Assembly (NCBI GenBank): GCA_963576565.1
Contig: OY755044.1
Location: 55,798,608-55,862,607, forward strand
Direction: 5' to 3'
Length of the DNA: 64,000 bases
Source of the DNA: Aspidapion aeneum
Taxonomy: Eukaryota; Arthropoda; Insecta; Coleoptera; Brentidae
Each line of letters opens with the position of its first letter. The stretch's first letter is position 1. Shown here one piece after another: positions 43,354 to 55,112 of this stretch. The position numbers and the translations under genes were made by a program. The notes under the pieces were generated by a model. That model saw only the letters and a program-made list of their open reading frames with translations, was not told the origin of the DNA and searched no databases.

Positions 43354-46300
43354 AATCTCATTGGTTTAAATGACACTCGGTTTCTGTTTTTTTTTACTTC
43401 AAGTCAAGAGGCTTTAGTAGTCAGTTTATTTAGACTCACGTGATTCCAAGCAAAGTGCACCAGAGTCAATTGCCAGCACCGACAACTTTGGGAATTCTCC
43501 CCTTGCAATTACCAATAACTTAGAGTGTGTGGGGCGTAATTTAAAGTACTTGGGCCAAGCTTGTGTTATGTCATGTTATTATATTTTTTGTATACACAGC
43601 CTTACGGTTTCCTTCTGTCATGCTATGTCTTATGTTATGCTGTGTTTCTGTATAAACCCAACTTAAGGGTTTCTGAAGGCGGTGGCCAAAATAATATGTT
43701 TTTTGCTTCCCACTGGTGGGGTACTGTGGTAGGGCACGTAATAACTTTATCTTCTAACGTTCGCACAATTTTTAATTGAGATATTTGTTTATTTTGTTAT
43801 TGTGACAGCGCCCAAGATGACAGGTAACAACTGTGACTCTTCTTTTCTTTTTCGTATTACATAATGGGCCAATTGTTAGAACGCAAGTTAGCTACAAATC
43901 AACATTATTTAGGCTTGAGTATTAAAAAGTAGCTTGTCTAGAGTTAAACTGCTGAAACCAATGAGACGGCCGAGGCGGCCATGATAGTTTTCCTATTTAT
44001 TTTTCTTTAAATTTATGGACTAGAAAATATTAATTTCCAGGTGATCCCGGGTCTAAATAAATTCTAGAAAGTGCTAAATTCAATAAAATATGACTAAGAA
44101 TTGATTTATAGGGTATTTCGAGGATAATGGTAATAAAATAATTTCTAACCTAAAAACAAACACCGAAAAAAACGTTTATTATTCTGAATTTTCGAGGCGC
44201 TTGCGTTTTGACAAGCTATCTTGACCTGTTTTATCAGAAAAGTTAACCTGCCAATCATTTTGACGATGAGAACCGCCTTTTTTACGCGATTATATCACAG
44301 TAGTGTAGCACATAACAAGTTTTTCGTCAGCCATATGAGTAAAAGTCTCTGACCATTACAGGAAATAGCTATTTTGCAATAGTTGCCATTGTTTGTTATT
44401 TATTTCTAGACAAAATTACTTTAATGTTAACGTGCTATATTTTGGAGCTGTCATGGACACTGTGAGAGCTAAATAAAGATTGCCTAATCAGCAACGACAA
44501 CACTTTAGAAGCTGCTTAGCTGTGAAACGGCATACAGCTGTAATAGCTATTTTACTTTCAGTTTTGCTGTTAAAGTGTTTTGGTAGCTGTTTTTTAGCAA
44601 TTTGCGTTACTTGGGTAAACTTCAACAGGGCGAAATTAATAATACTGGCCTTCATCTGCATCATCATGTCGCTCGCTGAATGTTCCTCTCACAGTCGACT
44701 CGAGCCGACTTCACCCGAATGAGCGTTACATTGCTGAGCCTGACGGCTCAGTTTAATTCAGTACCCACAAAAACTGCTAAACGCGCCTAAAGAAGTTTAC
44801 ACTTCAAAAATCTTCAGTCCTTATGATATCGGACGGGGGGCAGATTGTGGTAGGTTTGTTGTGAGGGGGCTGGTTATGGGGGAGGGGAATATTTTACTTT
44901 ACCCCTTCCCATAGAAATACAGGCAGTTATACTTTTTATGTAGGAATCTATTTGTATATTATTATTAAACTACAAAAACAGCAATTAAAGTAAAACGATG
45001 TTTTCTTTTTCTAGGAGAGCTTATTTTTTTATAATGAATCACTTAATTATGTCACTAAAATTCTAGAAAAAACAGAGAAGGAAGACCTAATCCGCATGTT
45101 ATTTGTGGACTTGGTCGGCGCCCCTGATAGATTATGTTCATTTCGTTTGAAAGGGGCTAATTTTGATCTTAGAGGGCTTATCCCCTTCCCCAAGCTACTT
45201 CCTTGGCCTATAAACATACATTTATTCCATTCTTTCAAAAAATATTGGTTTTGTTAATATTTAGTATTACCAAGAAAAATTGCATTTCGATATCTGATTT
45301 GGCCCACTGTGCAACGCTACCGTCAGTCAGTTTTGCATTTCAAAACAAAAAATAAGCTTGATAAAGACAAAAGTGGGTTAGGATTGCATTTTTCTGGAAA
45401 TTTTTATTTTAATTTATAATTTATATTGAACTAATTTATATTTATGTTCAACGTTCGATAGTTTTGGTTTTGTAGCTGTTGTGCGATATGTTCAAACGTA
45501 AGTATTAGTCTAGTTTTGTCTAGTAACTTCGCTAACAAAATATTATTTTTTCACTTGGAAATAAAAACTGTAGGAATCAAGAAAATTATAGCTTAAGTTG
45601 GTCTTGAGACACAGGCCTTAAAATTTAAAAAAACTTTTGTTTGCATACCTAAGTCGTACTTTTTAAAAATAATTAGTGCTGGAAAATTTGCATCTTCTTG
45701 AAAAATATTAGTTTTTAATATGGGATTTTTTTTGTTACAGGTTACTTATGTGTCTACAACAACAACAAACTTCTCAAGCTTGCAAGCAATACCTATCATC
45801 TGCTATGTTGGTCGGTCCAAATAAAAAACTTGTTGCAGAGAAATAAACATCCTTTGAGACCAGTAGATGCCACCCAAATCTCTTTTGTGATTTATTCAAT
45901 TATAGTAATGTAACTATGTGAATGTGAAATAGAATACAATGTATTATCAAATATTATTTGTTAATTATTATTAAAAATAATATAATTCATAAGAAAAGTG
46001 CGTAAAGTGATTACATTTCCACAAACAAAAACAGTTGAGCAATATGAAGTGAAGTTCAGTTTCATAATAGTTTGTGAGAAATAGATACCAGGCAGATATA
46101 TTAGGAGGGGGGGCACTGGGGGGACATTTCCCCCCTCCTTGAACAAGTTTTTATTATGAAATTTTAGTGTTGGGCACTTCACTACTAAAATGTTCTGTAT
46201 TCAGTGAACTTGCCTCCGGCAAGCATTTCTGCCTACCCTGTCCAAAACATCATGCACCGTCACTGAGAAACAATACAGGACTTTCTATATGGGAGTATGT

Positions 46301-46379
46301 CCCCAGAAAGAAAAGCTATCTACATGCCTGCTACATACTTTGAGTACATGTTTTATAGAACATTTTTTGTTCAGTTCTT
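43354..46379. other. Stretch without recognised genes
   Basis: CTCATTGGTTT (43364) and AAACCAATGAG (43963) form a short inverted pair that might bound a 610-bp MITE. Frames at 43561-43779, 44480-44722, 45047-45238 (minus) and 45961-46182 (minus) carry no family motif. Poly-G/C patches occur near 44835-44885 and 46105-46135. Confidence 0.4.
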
Positions 46380-47560
46380 CAAAAGGATAATTATTCAGTA
46401 AAATTTTCTTGAAAATATTTTTAAACAAATTTCTGTTCCCATGTTCTAAAAAAATGTAAAATCTAAATTTTAAAAACTATTTTTCTATAATCACCAAAAA
46501 CAGTTGTTGATTTTAATTAAGCACTGTATAGTCGTTATTTTAATTTAAAAAAATAAAGTACCTTATGAAGTTTCTTCAATAATTAATTCACTTTTTATTT
46601 TAAAAAACATTTTGTTCAAAAGGATAATTATTCAATAAAATTTTCTTCAAAGAGAAAATTGTTCAAAAACATTTTCTCCAAATAGAAATTTGTTTGCACA
46701 AATTTCCATTTAAAGAAAATGTTTTTCGAAAAATTTCCATCCAAGGAAAATGTTTTAGGAGAAAATGATTTAGATTTCCATTTGAACATATTTTTACTCA
46801 AATGTTACAAAAACTGTAAAATCTTAATTTTAAAATTTATTTTAGCTCACACTACTACTATACCATAGTAGTGTGAGCTATGTTGATTTTTTTGAGAAAA
46901 AAAAAGTTTCTATGAGAATTTAAGTGAAAATATGTCGTGTGTGATCTCAAACGAAAGGTAATTGAGTCTGCAGTTAAACAAAATACATTTTCGTTAAAAA
47001 AAAAGGGTGGGGGTAGATTTCAAAAATTAGAGATTCAAAACATGGCTTGTGTGGTATCAAACGAAAGGTAATTGAGTATGGAGTTGAATAAAATATATTT
47101 CAGTTTTTAGTTATATTAGCTCACACGTACACTATAACTATAGTACCTAGTGTGAGCTTAGGTACCCATATATTGGCAGAGTATTTTTATAATCACCAAA
47201 AACACATAAAAAAAATAAAGTACCTTATTAAGATTCTAAATTAATAATTAAATTTAAAAAAACATTTTCTTCAAAAGGATAATCATTCAATAAAATTTTC
47301 TATATACAGAAAATTGTTCAAAAACATTTTCTTCGAGTAGAAGTTTGTTCGAACAAACATTTTCTTCGATTAGAAGTTTGTTCGAACAAATTTCCATTTA
47401 AAGAAAATGTTTTTGAACGAATTTTAGTTCAAGGAAAATGTATTTCAAATAATTTTTCATTAGAACATATTTGTTACAAAAAATGTAAAATTTTTACATA
47501 ACATTTTTTCTATAGTAACCAAAAACTCAAAGTTTTTGATTTAAAATAAAGGACTGAAAA
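46380..47560. repeat. Three-copy degenerate tandem array split by an F insertion
   Basis: The word AAAAGGATAATTATTCAATA recurs near 46384, 46618 and 47272. Between occurrences come TATAATCACCAAAAACA, AATAAAGTACCTTAT and hairpin-like ATTTCCATTTAAAGAAAATG blocks. Subtracting the 347-bp F copy, the spacing is about 230-310 bp. Satellite-like, non-coding. Confidence 0.75.
46842..47188 (+). mobile_element. F-family copy 3, lacking the TCTG region
   Basis: Starts TTAGCTCACACTACTACTA with a perfect stem to TAGTAGTGTGAGCT. It lacks the TCTG block and adjacent unique part, keeps two G-rich units, and ends with TATTGGCAGAGTATTTTT. The host tandem array reads on across it, placing the insertion in a T-rich target with little or no visible duplication. 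Confidence 0.9.
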
Positions 47561-49011
47561 GTCATTATTCAGTGACCCAATAAAAGTGAAAAAAAAGTAC
47601 CTACTGCATAAGGTTTCTAAATAATTTATTAACAAAAAAAAATTGAATTATATTATACAAGTAAATAATAATTTATTCTAGCACTGTCGATACAATGATT
47701 CTTCTCATCTCATCTCATCTTCATGGATAGTGTAGGTATGTAAAGTTAAATTTAAAAAAATACAAAAAATGGATATATAGGTATACCTATGTCACAGGCT
47801 TGTAGTAATAAATAATGATTTTAGTTGTGGGGGTTGCTATAGTCTATAGTTAAAAAAAGTTATAGTAAGTACCTATAAGCAGATAGTGTAACTATAACCC
47901 TGCCAAATTAAATTAATAAAATAAGCACCTATTAAAAATTGGTAAACTAACCATGTATAACATGGGCGTAGTCAGGGTCTCACTCAGGGTGGGGCAAAAA
48001 AGCAAAAAATGTTATAGCTCCCCTTTAATTCTTGTATTACTAAATGAGCTAAAGCCAGGATGGTGCAGGTGACAAGGCAGGGTGGGGCAAGTGCCCCACC
48101 CTTACTACACCCATTGTGTATAACCATCCAAAAAACACCAATATTATTTAAATGTTTTATTACCAAATTTGATTTAAGCCCCTCAAAAAAATTGATCCAG
48201 TAAGGAATATAAACACTCAAGAGGGGGAGATTGGCTTTGCGTCATGCAATGTTTTTTTAATGTGTTTTTTCTTGAAATTGCGTTACGAGGGGGAGTTAAA
48301 AATCCTGACTTTTTGTGTTGCATAATTAAAGGATGTTCCCCTATACATATCCATTATTTTGAATTTTTATGATAATTTTAACTTTGTATACTAACGATAG
48401 GTAGGTACGTTTCTTTTCATATTTCATCAGGAGATTTTATGAGTGAAGCTTCAAGACTATGTAGAACTATTCATATCTTCTCGTCTTTTGTGAGGGGTAT
48501 ATTTAAAAGAAATGGAGCCCCTCTGGGGGTCTACTACGTTTTACCTCGATGCTTGAAAATGGGTGTTTCTTTTTTTAATGATAAGTTGAGGTCGTTTTAT
48601 ACTGTTTTCAAGAAAAAAAAATGCGGATTTTTCGCATATTTTTTTGAAATTTCAAAATTAAAAAATTAGTAACAACTCATACAAATTGCTATAGAAAGAA
48701 TTTATTTGACGTTTGTTATTTCGAGAAAGAGAGGGACGGCTCATAATCGACTGAGCTTTAAATAAATGGTAATTTAGCCAAAAATAAGGTGACCAACTGT
48801 CTGGCAAGATGCGATAAAAAGTTATGGTTTTTTAGAAATGTATTTACGCATAGAAAAATGGTTACACCATATTTTTGAAATCTAACGTTCGACCTGACAT
48901 TTTGCTTCAACATTTTAATTTGTCGCGCATTTTTGACTCCTTTTGATTTACAGAAATTCAGCAGTTCGATTTGGTTCGGTTCGGGTCGATCTTAGATTAG
49001 GTTGGTTGTGT
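47561..49011. other. Stretch without genes; one dispersed repeat
   Basis: The segment 48420-48540 (ATCAGGAGATTTTAT...TCGTCTTTTGTGAGGGG...TATTTAAAAGAAATGGAGCC) recurs diverged at about 61690-61805. The small frame 48439-48669 lies in it and is not a supported gene. Confidence 0.5.
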
Positions 49012-49066
49012 CTTAAAGTAATTCAGCAGGAGTCGGCTGCGCTGACTCCTGCTGAATTACTTTAAG
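49012..49066. repeat. Perfect 23-bp inverted repeat (hairpin, 9-nt loop)
   Basis: Arms 49012-49034 and 49044-49066 are exact reverse complements. The left arm contains AGTAATTCAGCAGGAGTC, with loop GGCTGCGCT. Weaker pairing continues outward (GGTTGG against CCTAACC; TTCGGTTCGG against CCGAACG), giving a larger imperfect cruciform. Confidence 0.95.
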
Positions 49067-49152
49067 ATTCAGCAAACCTAACCTAAAACCAAACCGAACG
49101 CAACTTAACTGAACCAAAACGAACTGAACTAAACCAAACCGAACGGAACCAA

Positions 49153-49462
49153 AACCGAACCGAACCGAACCGAACCGAACCGAACCGAACCGAACCGAAC
49201 CGAACCGAACCGAACCGAACCGAACCGAACCGAACCGAACCGAACCGAACCGAACCGAACCGAACCGAACCGAACCGAACCGAACCGAACCGAACCGAAC
49301 CGAACCGAACCGAACCGAACCGAACCGAACCGAACCGAACCGAACCGAACCGAACCGAACCGAACCGAACCGAACCGAACCGAACCGAACCGAACCGAAC
49401 CGAACCGAACCGAACCGAACCGAACCGAACCGAACCGAACCGAACCGAACCGAACCGAACCG
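49153..49462. repeat. (AACCG)n pentanucleotide array, 62 units
   Basis: 310 bp of AACCG without visible interruption, preceded by degenerate AACC/GAAC words from about 49100. Short TTCGG runs on the other strand occur at 48973-48984, and also immediately beside element D at 23950-23968. Confidence 0.97.
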
Positions 49463-50515
49463 GTGGTGAATAGTTTTAAATAAATAATTTCCTATAATTT
49501 GGGCCTTTAACCCTCAGATGCCCCGTAACAAGGCTTTGCTAATCCATTCTTAATCTTTGTTGTTTTGTATGTGAGCAACAAGGACTTAATCGCGATTAAA
49601 CCCATGATTGCGCTTAAGTGCTTACGGTGCATCTGAGGGTAAGTCAGGGTAAGCAAATCGAATTGGGAAATTTGATATGGCCGAATGACCTGAAAACAGT
49701 CGGCCCAGCAAAAAATTTCTATTAATGTGACAATGTGTCAAAACATCTGTGGGAAGGTCAACTGTACAAATTTTTTATTTGTTAAATTATTAATCCTAAG
49801 CTAATTTACAAATTTATATCGAAAATTTGACATGCAGTGCACAGTATACTAATTATCTATAGTAAGGAAAGCACCCCGGTCTTGTCATTATACTGTTATA
49901 CATACCCCCTGTATACATTAGTTCGGAATACAAAGTTCGAGAGGCGCTTATTACAGACCCCAGGTAGGGTCACTGCATCACGAAGACGTACTGTCTTCTT
50001 TGGGTAGCGACACGACAGCTAAATATTTTTGGTTATATGACGAATCTGACACTGGTCAGGAGCGTAGCTTTTTTTTGTATTTAAAAAAATAAAATGGTTT
50101 ACAAATGTTACGTAAATAACTGACCGTCACACTCGGTATATATATTTAGACTGTCCAAATAAACAAACCATTCAAACAATGCAATAATACTTTTCAGATT
50201 GTCGAATAAAAACGATGTTTTTTATGATTTCAATATTTACACAACAGCGCAAGAAACCAAAAATTATTTGACATGTTTTATAAAATATAGAAAACTATTG
50301 TTGGATTTATTCTAGGGCATAAAAGTGTACGTTTAATCCCTTTTTTTACGGACTTAGGTGATTAAAAGGAATATCTTTAAAACTATAAAGGAAAAATTAT
50401 AGGTTTTTTGGATCATTTCATTTTATTAATATACAAAAAACAAAAAGCTATCATGATACACGATAACGGTTATTCTGTTGCTTCCAGCTTGGCAGAAGTT
50501 TACTGTACTTTGCTG
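49463..50515. other. Stretch without recognised genes
   Basis: Words around 49920-49985 (CGGAATACAAAGTTCGAGAG and GGGTCACTGCATC) have diverged counterparts near 61310 and, inverted, near 59400, indicating a dispersed repeat. No coding frame. Confidence 0.5.
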
Positions 50516-50520
50516 ATGAC

Positions 50521-50619
50521 TGTTATGTTTAATATATTTTTTATTTCTATTTTATCATGACAATGTCACTCCCTCATCCACTACTAGTGATCAATAATAA
50601 TAATAACAATAACATTACA
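50521..50619 (-). repeat. Mag-type LTR (3' LTR of the minus-strand element)
   Basis: 99 bp, TG...CA form. On the minus strand it is preceded by a purine-rich AAAAAAGGGAGT polypurine tract (50620-50631). Confidence 0.95.
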
Positions 50620-50675
50620 ACTCCCTTTTTTATTCTCTCTTGCTATTCTACTCTCTTTTTTTTTTTTTTGCTCTT

Positions 50676-53600
50676 CTATATCTCTCCCTGAGTTTGTGGA
50701 CATGGTCGAAGATATCTTCTATTTCGTTTTAAAAGTTTTCCACTGGGCAACTTTATTGTATACTGTCTATGTTTAGCTACTTCTACCACAATGCCCACTT
50801 TGTCCCATAATTTGGATATTGGATTTTGTATTCTGGCTGTTTCTCCCTTTTTAATTTCAGGTATATCCTTGGCATTTTTGTTGTATGTATTTGCTTGTTT
50901 TTGCTTTTGAGCAGTTTTAATATCTTTTAAGGTAGACAGTTTTTTCCACTTTAGATCAAAAGCATTTTGATGTGTCGGAATCAGTGACCTCATATCTCGA
51001 CCATAAAGCTTCTGAGCTGGTGAAAAACCATCATCAGATGGAGTATTTCTCCATTCAAGTAGTCCAGACAAAAACTTATTTTCATTTAGTCTTCCATTTT
51101 CTGTGCTTTTAAAAATTAAATCTTTCATTGCACCAACTGCTGCTTCAGCATGCCCGTTGCTTTGAGGGTAATACGGGGTCGATGGACTATGCTCAATGTT
51201 CCAATCCTTGCAGAATGATTTGAAATCGTATGCATTATACTGTGGACCATTATCAGATCGAAACCTTATTGGCACACCTGTGTCTGCAAAAATTTTTTTT
51301 AGATCTTGAATCATTCTGTTACTAGTAGGATCCTGATTTCCGTAATGACATACTATCGGCCATCCTGAGAATCTATCTACATAGACCATGTAATGTTTGC
51401 CCGAACAGACAAACAGATCTGAGGAAACATCAACAAATGGTCGGGGTGGCGGGGAATCAAACATCATAGTTTCTTTTTGTTGAGATGGCTTAACAGTTTG
51501 ACATGCTTCACAAGAATCAATAAGGTTTTTTATGTCTGAACTCATTGCAGGCCAATAAACCGTGTTTCTAGCTCTTCTTAAAGTTCTTACAATTCCTTGA
51601 TGTGCATCGTGTAACCGTTCCATAACAATTTTCCTAGCTTCCTTAGGTATTAATAATTGGCAACCCTTCAATACTAACTGATCTTCTATGCTGAGCTCGT
51701 TTCTAATATTCCAGAATGGCTTTAAACAATCTTGGAGATCTTTTTTATTGGAAGGAAATCCATTTTGTATTTGTTGTCGTAGACACTGGTATTCCAAATC
51801 TTTAGTTGCTACTGCTTGTAACTTTTTTAAAGAAGGATCAAAGAAAATGGAATCAGAATTGTTTATATTCTGTATTTGTTCTGCGATCACTGCTTCTACC
51901 ATGAGCACTGCATCTTCTCCCAATAAGTCACTTTCAGTTGACATGGCTATAGGTGATCGAGAAAGAGCGTCAGGGATAATATTTTCCTTGCCTTTACACC
52001 ATTTAGCTTGAAAATTAAAATTAGACAATTTTTCTTTTAACCTTTGAATTCTACAATTTTCAATTTTGTCCAAGGTATAATTATTTAATATTGTTATTAG
52101 TGGTTTATGATCGGTTATAATTTTAAAATCTGGTAATCCAAGCAGATATAGTTTGCATTTATGTACTGACCAAGTGATAGCCAATAACTCTATTTCTATC
52201 ATTGCATATCTGGATTCTGAGTCAGACAAAAATCTGGAGCCACATTGAATCAATTTCCATTTATCGTCATGCTTTTGTAAAAGGATATATCCCAGTCCAT
52301 TTAATCGAGATGCGTCCACATGCAATTCGGTCTCCAGTAAAGGATCATAATGTCCCAAAATTGGTGGTGAAACTAATGCTGATCTAATGTTTTCAAAAGC
52401 TTCATCGTGTTTACTCGACCATATAAATTCGTTTCGTTTCTTCATCAAATCTCTTAAAGGTGTTGCATGACAACTGATTTCTGACGAAAAGTTTCCCAGC
52501 TGATTTACTATTCCCATAAATGATCTCAGTTCGGTCAAATTTTTAGGTCTTGGAAAATTTCGAATCGCCTGAACTTTTTTAGGATCAGCTTTTATTCCAT
52601 TTTGACCAACTATGTAACCTACATACGGAACTTCATTTTGGGCAAAAACGAATTTTTCAGGGTTCAGAGTAATTTTATATTTTCGGCAACGCTCTAATAA
52701 TTCCACGACTTTCACATAATGGTCTTTAAAAGTTTCGTCATGTAGCAAAATATCATCTACTACTTTTTCCATATTTGACATACCAGCAAGTGCTTCATCA
52801 CCTCGACGACAAAATTCATCGCCCGAACTAACTAATCCCATTGGCGTTCTTAGAAATTGATAACGTCCCCATGGAGTCAAAAATGTCGTTAACTGTTGAC
52901 TTTCTTCATCCAAACTTAATTGCCAATATCCACTAGTGGCGTCCAATGTTGAAAAATAATTTGATTTTGTGTCAATATTTGAAACAGCTTCCCAAGGTGC
53001 TTTAAATGGATGTAAGGGTCTCTTTACATATTTGTTTAACATTGTATAATCAACACAAATACGCATTTTTCCATTTGGCTTCTGGACTATCACCAACGGG
53101 CTGACAAAATCACTTGGGGTTCCCTCTACTGGCTTGATTATTGATTTCTTTACCATGTCATCAAGTTCTTTTTTAACTCCTTCCCTCCACGCGTACGGGA
53201 TTTTTCTCGGACATGATATTGCAAAGGGCACAACATCTTCTTTAAGATAAATATGAACGGGTTTCCCATCCATTGATTTGAGATTCGTACTGGTATCAAA
53301 AACGTCGGCGTATTTTTCCAATAATTGACTTTTAAGATTTTTGGCTTTTTCTTCGTTTATTGGAACCTCACTTAACTTTGCAACATTTAATGATATTGGT
53401 AAAGGGTCAGGAAAATCTTTGTGAATTATTCCCAAATCTATAAGAACTTTCCTATCAAGTAAAAGTTCTTTAACATTTTTGCATATTACAATTTTTGTTT
53501 CACAACATCTTCCTTGAAGTATAATTTTGCAGTTTATTATACCGATTGTTTCTATAGTAGATCTGTTTGCAGCTTGTAATTTTAAATTCGTTGCTTCTAG

Positions 53601-54869
53601 TGAGATCTCGTGTAATCGCTTTAAAAAATCTTCTCCAGCCACCGAAACTTCAGCACCTGTATCCGGAGTGGCCTTATAAATAAATGAAGATACTTTTGGA
53701 TGACACTGTACTTCTATTGTGACTGTTACATGACGTGTCTTGTCCCGCCAATTTTTATCAATACTGTCAATTGAGGTTATTGATAAATGTCCAATATTTG
53801 AAGTTTCTTGTTCTTCATCAACAACATTTTTTACACTTTTTTTTAAGCATAAACTAGTAAAATGCCCTCGTAATCGGCATTTATTACAAATTATATTCCT
53901 CGCTGGACATTCCAGAAGTGATTTATGCCAATTATTGTTGCATCTACGGCACTTTTTGGCAATATTTTCTGGTTGTTTTGGAACCGCCTTTACTTTCGAA
54001 AGTTTTATTTGAGAATTTTCTTCTAGAGTTGCAACTTCTTCGGCTTCGCATAATTTAACTAAAGACTCTAAACTTGCATCTTCTGGAAGTAATCTACATT
54101 TTTTGCGAACTTCAGGATCGTAAAGAGATTCAATAATGTGGTCTATAAAGCATGTTTCGTAACAACTGACGCACGGATCGGTAAGTTGAAACAATTTTAA
54201 TTTTTGTCTGTAAAATGATGTGAACAACTCACCAGACTCTTGCTTTCTGGCCATAAATTGACTTCGTCTCATTCTGTAATTTTCCTTTTTCTTAAAATAT
54301 TTTTCAAGTTCGTTAAGTATAGTTAAAACATTAGTTTTATTAGGATTATTAATTTTTAAAACTAAACGTAGAACATCCAGCATATCTTGGTCAAATAATG
54401 ATAAAAGTATTGCATTAACTTGTGGACTACTAACATTTTGCAAACCTTGAATCAACAGATAGTTTTCGAAATTCCTTCGCCAATCAGTATACTGAGCAAA
54501 AGAAATATTTTCCATTAATTTTCCTGGAAGTGGAAAATTACCAGTAACTTTTACAATAGGTTGAATAATCTCATCATTATTATCTTCACGCTCTGGTTGA
54601 TTATCAGTGTGACGTATAGTTTCAGCCGAATTTTCTTTCGTTGATAACATTTTCTTGATTGCTTCTTGAAGCTGTTGTATCTGCAGATTCATATTGGTCT
54701 GGAGATTATTTACCATTTCATGGGTATTTCTTTCAATTATAACAATAGACTCCTGAGTTTTTTGTAATGATTCTTCTAGTGAAGTTCGTTCATTAGCTTC
54801 ATTTGCAGTTTTATTTTGATTTGTTTCTTTCTTTGATTTCTTTGGCGGCATCTTTGTACTTTTTCCCAA
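50676..54869 (-). CDS. Gag-pol polyprotein of Mag-type Ty3/gypsy element
   Basis: One uninterrupted frame of 1,397 codons. By residue: a basic start and coiled coil (about 30-75), a gag-like region (about 110-300), and two Cys/His knuckles (CRRCNNNWH..., CNKCRLRGHFTSLC; about 310-350). A retropepsin with PDTGAEVSVAG follows (about 400). The reverse transcriptase has PNGKMRICVDY (about 615) and VVDDIL (about 705), and the RNase H has LHVDAS (about 845). The integrase has an H2C2 zinc motif (H-x3-H...C-x2-C, about 1085-1120), then D in YVDRFSGW, D in RSDNGPQY and E in GHAEAAVGAMK (about 1155-1260). All catalytic residues I can check are present. No chromodomain or env is visible. Products would assemble virus-like particles, reverse transcribe and integrate the element. 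Confidence 0.96.
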   Translation of the reverse strand: MGKSTKMPPKKSKKETNQNKTANEANERTSLEESLQKTQESIVIIERNTHEMVNNLQTNMNLQIQQLQEAIKKMLSTKENSAETIRHTDNQPEREDNNDEIIQPIVKVTGNFPLPGKLMENISFAQYTDWRRNFENYLLIQGLQNVSSPQVNAILLSLFDQDMLDVLRLVLKINNPNKTNVLTILNELEKYFKKKENYRMRRSQFMARKQESGELFTSFYRQKLKLFQLTDPCVSCYETCFIDHIIESLYDPEVRKKCRLLPEDASLESLVKLCEAEEVATLEENSQIKLSKVKAVPKQPENIAKKCRRCNNNWHKSLLECPARNIICNKCRLRGHFTSLCLKKSVKNVVDEEQETSNIGHLSITSIDSIDKNWRDKTRHVTVTIEVQCHPKVSSFIYKATPDTGAEVSVAGEDFLKRLHEISLEATNLKLQAANRSTIETIGIINCKIILQGRCCETKIVICKNVKELLLDRKVLIDLGIIHKDFPDPLPISLNVAKLSEVPINEEKAKNLKSQLLEKYADVFDTSTNLKSMDGKPVHIYLKEDVVPFAISCPRKIPYAWREGVKKELDDMVKKSIIKPVEGTPSDFVSPLVIVQKPNGKMRICVDYTMLNKYVKRPLHPFKAPWEAVSNIDTKSNYFSTLDATSGYWQLSLDEESQQLTTFLTPWGRYQFLRTPMGLVSSGDEFCRRGDEALAGMSNMEKVVDDILLHDETFKDHYVKVVELLERCRKYKITLNPEKFVFAQNEVPYVGYIVGQNGIKADPKKVQAIRNFPRPKNLTELRSFMGIVNQLGNFSSEISCHATPLRDLMKKRNEFIWSSKHDEAFENIRSALVSPPILGHYDPLLETELHVDASRLNGLGYILLQKHDDKWKLIQCGSRFLSDSESRYAMIEIELLAITWSVHKCKLYLLGLPDFKIITDHKPLITILNNYTLDKIENCRIQRLKEKLSNFNFQAKWCKGKENIIPDALSRSPIAMSTESDLLGEDAVLMVEAVIAEQIQNINNSDSIFFDPSLKKLQAVATKDLEYQCLRQQIQNGFPSNKKDLQDCLKPFWNIRNELSIEDQLVLKGCQLLIPKEARKIVMERLHDAHQGIVRTLRRARNTVYWPAMSSDIKNLIDSCEACQTVKPSQQKETMMFDSPPPRPFVDVSSDLFVCSGKHYMVYVDRFSGWPIVCHYGNQDPTSNRMIQDLKKIFADTGVPIRFRSDNGPQYNAYDFKSFCKDWNIEHSPSTPYYPQSNGHAEAAVGAMKDLIFKSTENGRLNENKFLSGLLEWRNTPSDDGFSPAQKLYGRDMRSLIPTHQNAFDLKWKKLSTLKDIKTAQKQKQANTYNKNAKDIPEIKKGETARIQNPISKLWDKVGIVVEVAKHRQYTIKLPSGKLLKRNRRYLRPCPQTQGEI

Positions 54870-54920
54870 TATTTCGTAGCTTTTATATTTTATATATATA
54901 GTTTATTAAGTTCAAAATCA

Positions 54921-54931
54921 CGACTGCGCCA
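54921..54931 (-). promoter_or_regulatory. Primer-binding site of the Mag-type element
   Basis: On the minus strand TGGCGCAGTCG follows the 5' LTR with no gap, the classic position and form of an LTR-retrotransposon primer-binding site. The tRNA identity is not assigned. Confidence 0.8.
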
Positions 54932-55030
54932 TGTTATGTTTAATATATTTTTTATTTCTATTTTATCATGACAATGTCACTCCCTCATCCACTACTAGTG
55001 ATCAATAATAATAATAACAATAACATTACA
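54932..55030 (-). repeat. Mag-type LTR (5' LTR of the minus-strand element)
   Basis: 99 bp, reads identical to the copy at 50521-50619. On the plus strand it contains a short AATAATAATAA stretch. Confidence 0.95.
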
Positions 55031-55112
55031 ATGACTTGGTTGGTTTCGATTATTATTGTGTCCTTTGGCATAGCCTTCATATAAAGGAAGCATTTAACTT
55101 TCTAGACTTCTC

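Larger units (their letters stand above)
50521..55030 (-). mobile_element. Mag-type Ty3/gypsy LTR retrotransposon, apparently intact
   Basis: 4,510 bp with 99-bp LTRs at 50521-50619 and 54932-55030 that I read as identical, and a 5-bp target duplication ATGAC (50516-50520, 55031-55035). Very short LTRs, a single gag-pol frame and K02A2.6-like domains fit the Mag lineage. It lies inside insert B in minus orientation. Intact frame plus identical LTRs suggest a very recent insertion. Confidence 0.95.

Noticed and set aside
44480..44722. 80-codon frame as a possible small gene
   Set aside because: No motif, no start or splice context, surrounded by unassigned repeat-like DNA.
49064..49100. AACCTAACCT as insect telomeric TTAGG repeat
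   Set aside because: Only about two units within an imperfect palindrome; no array.
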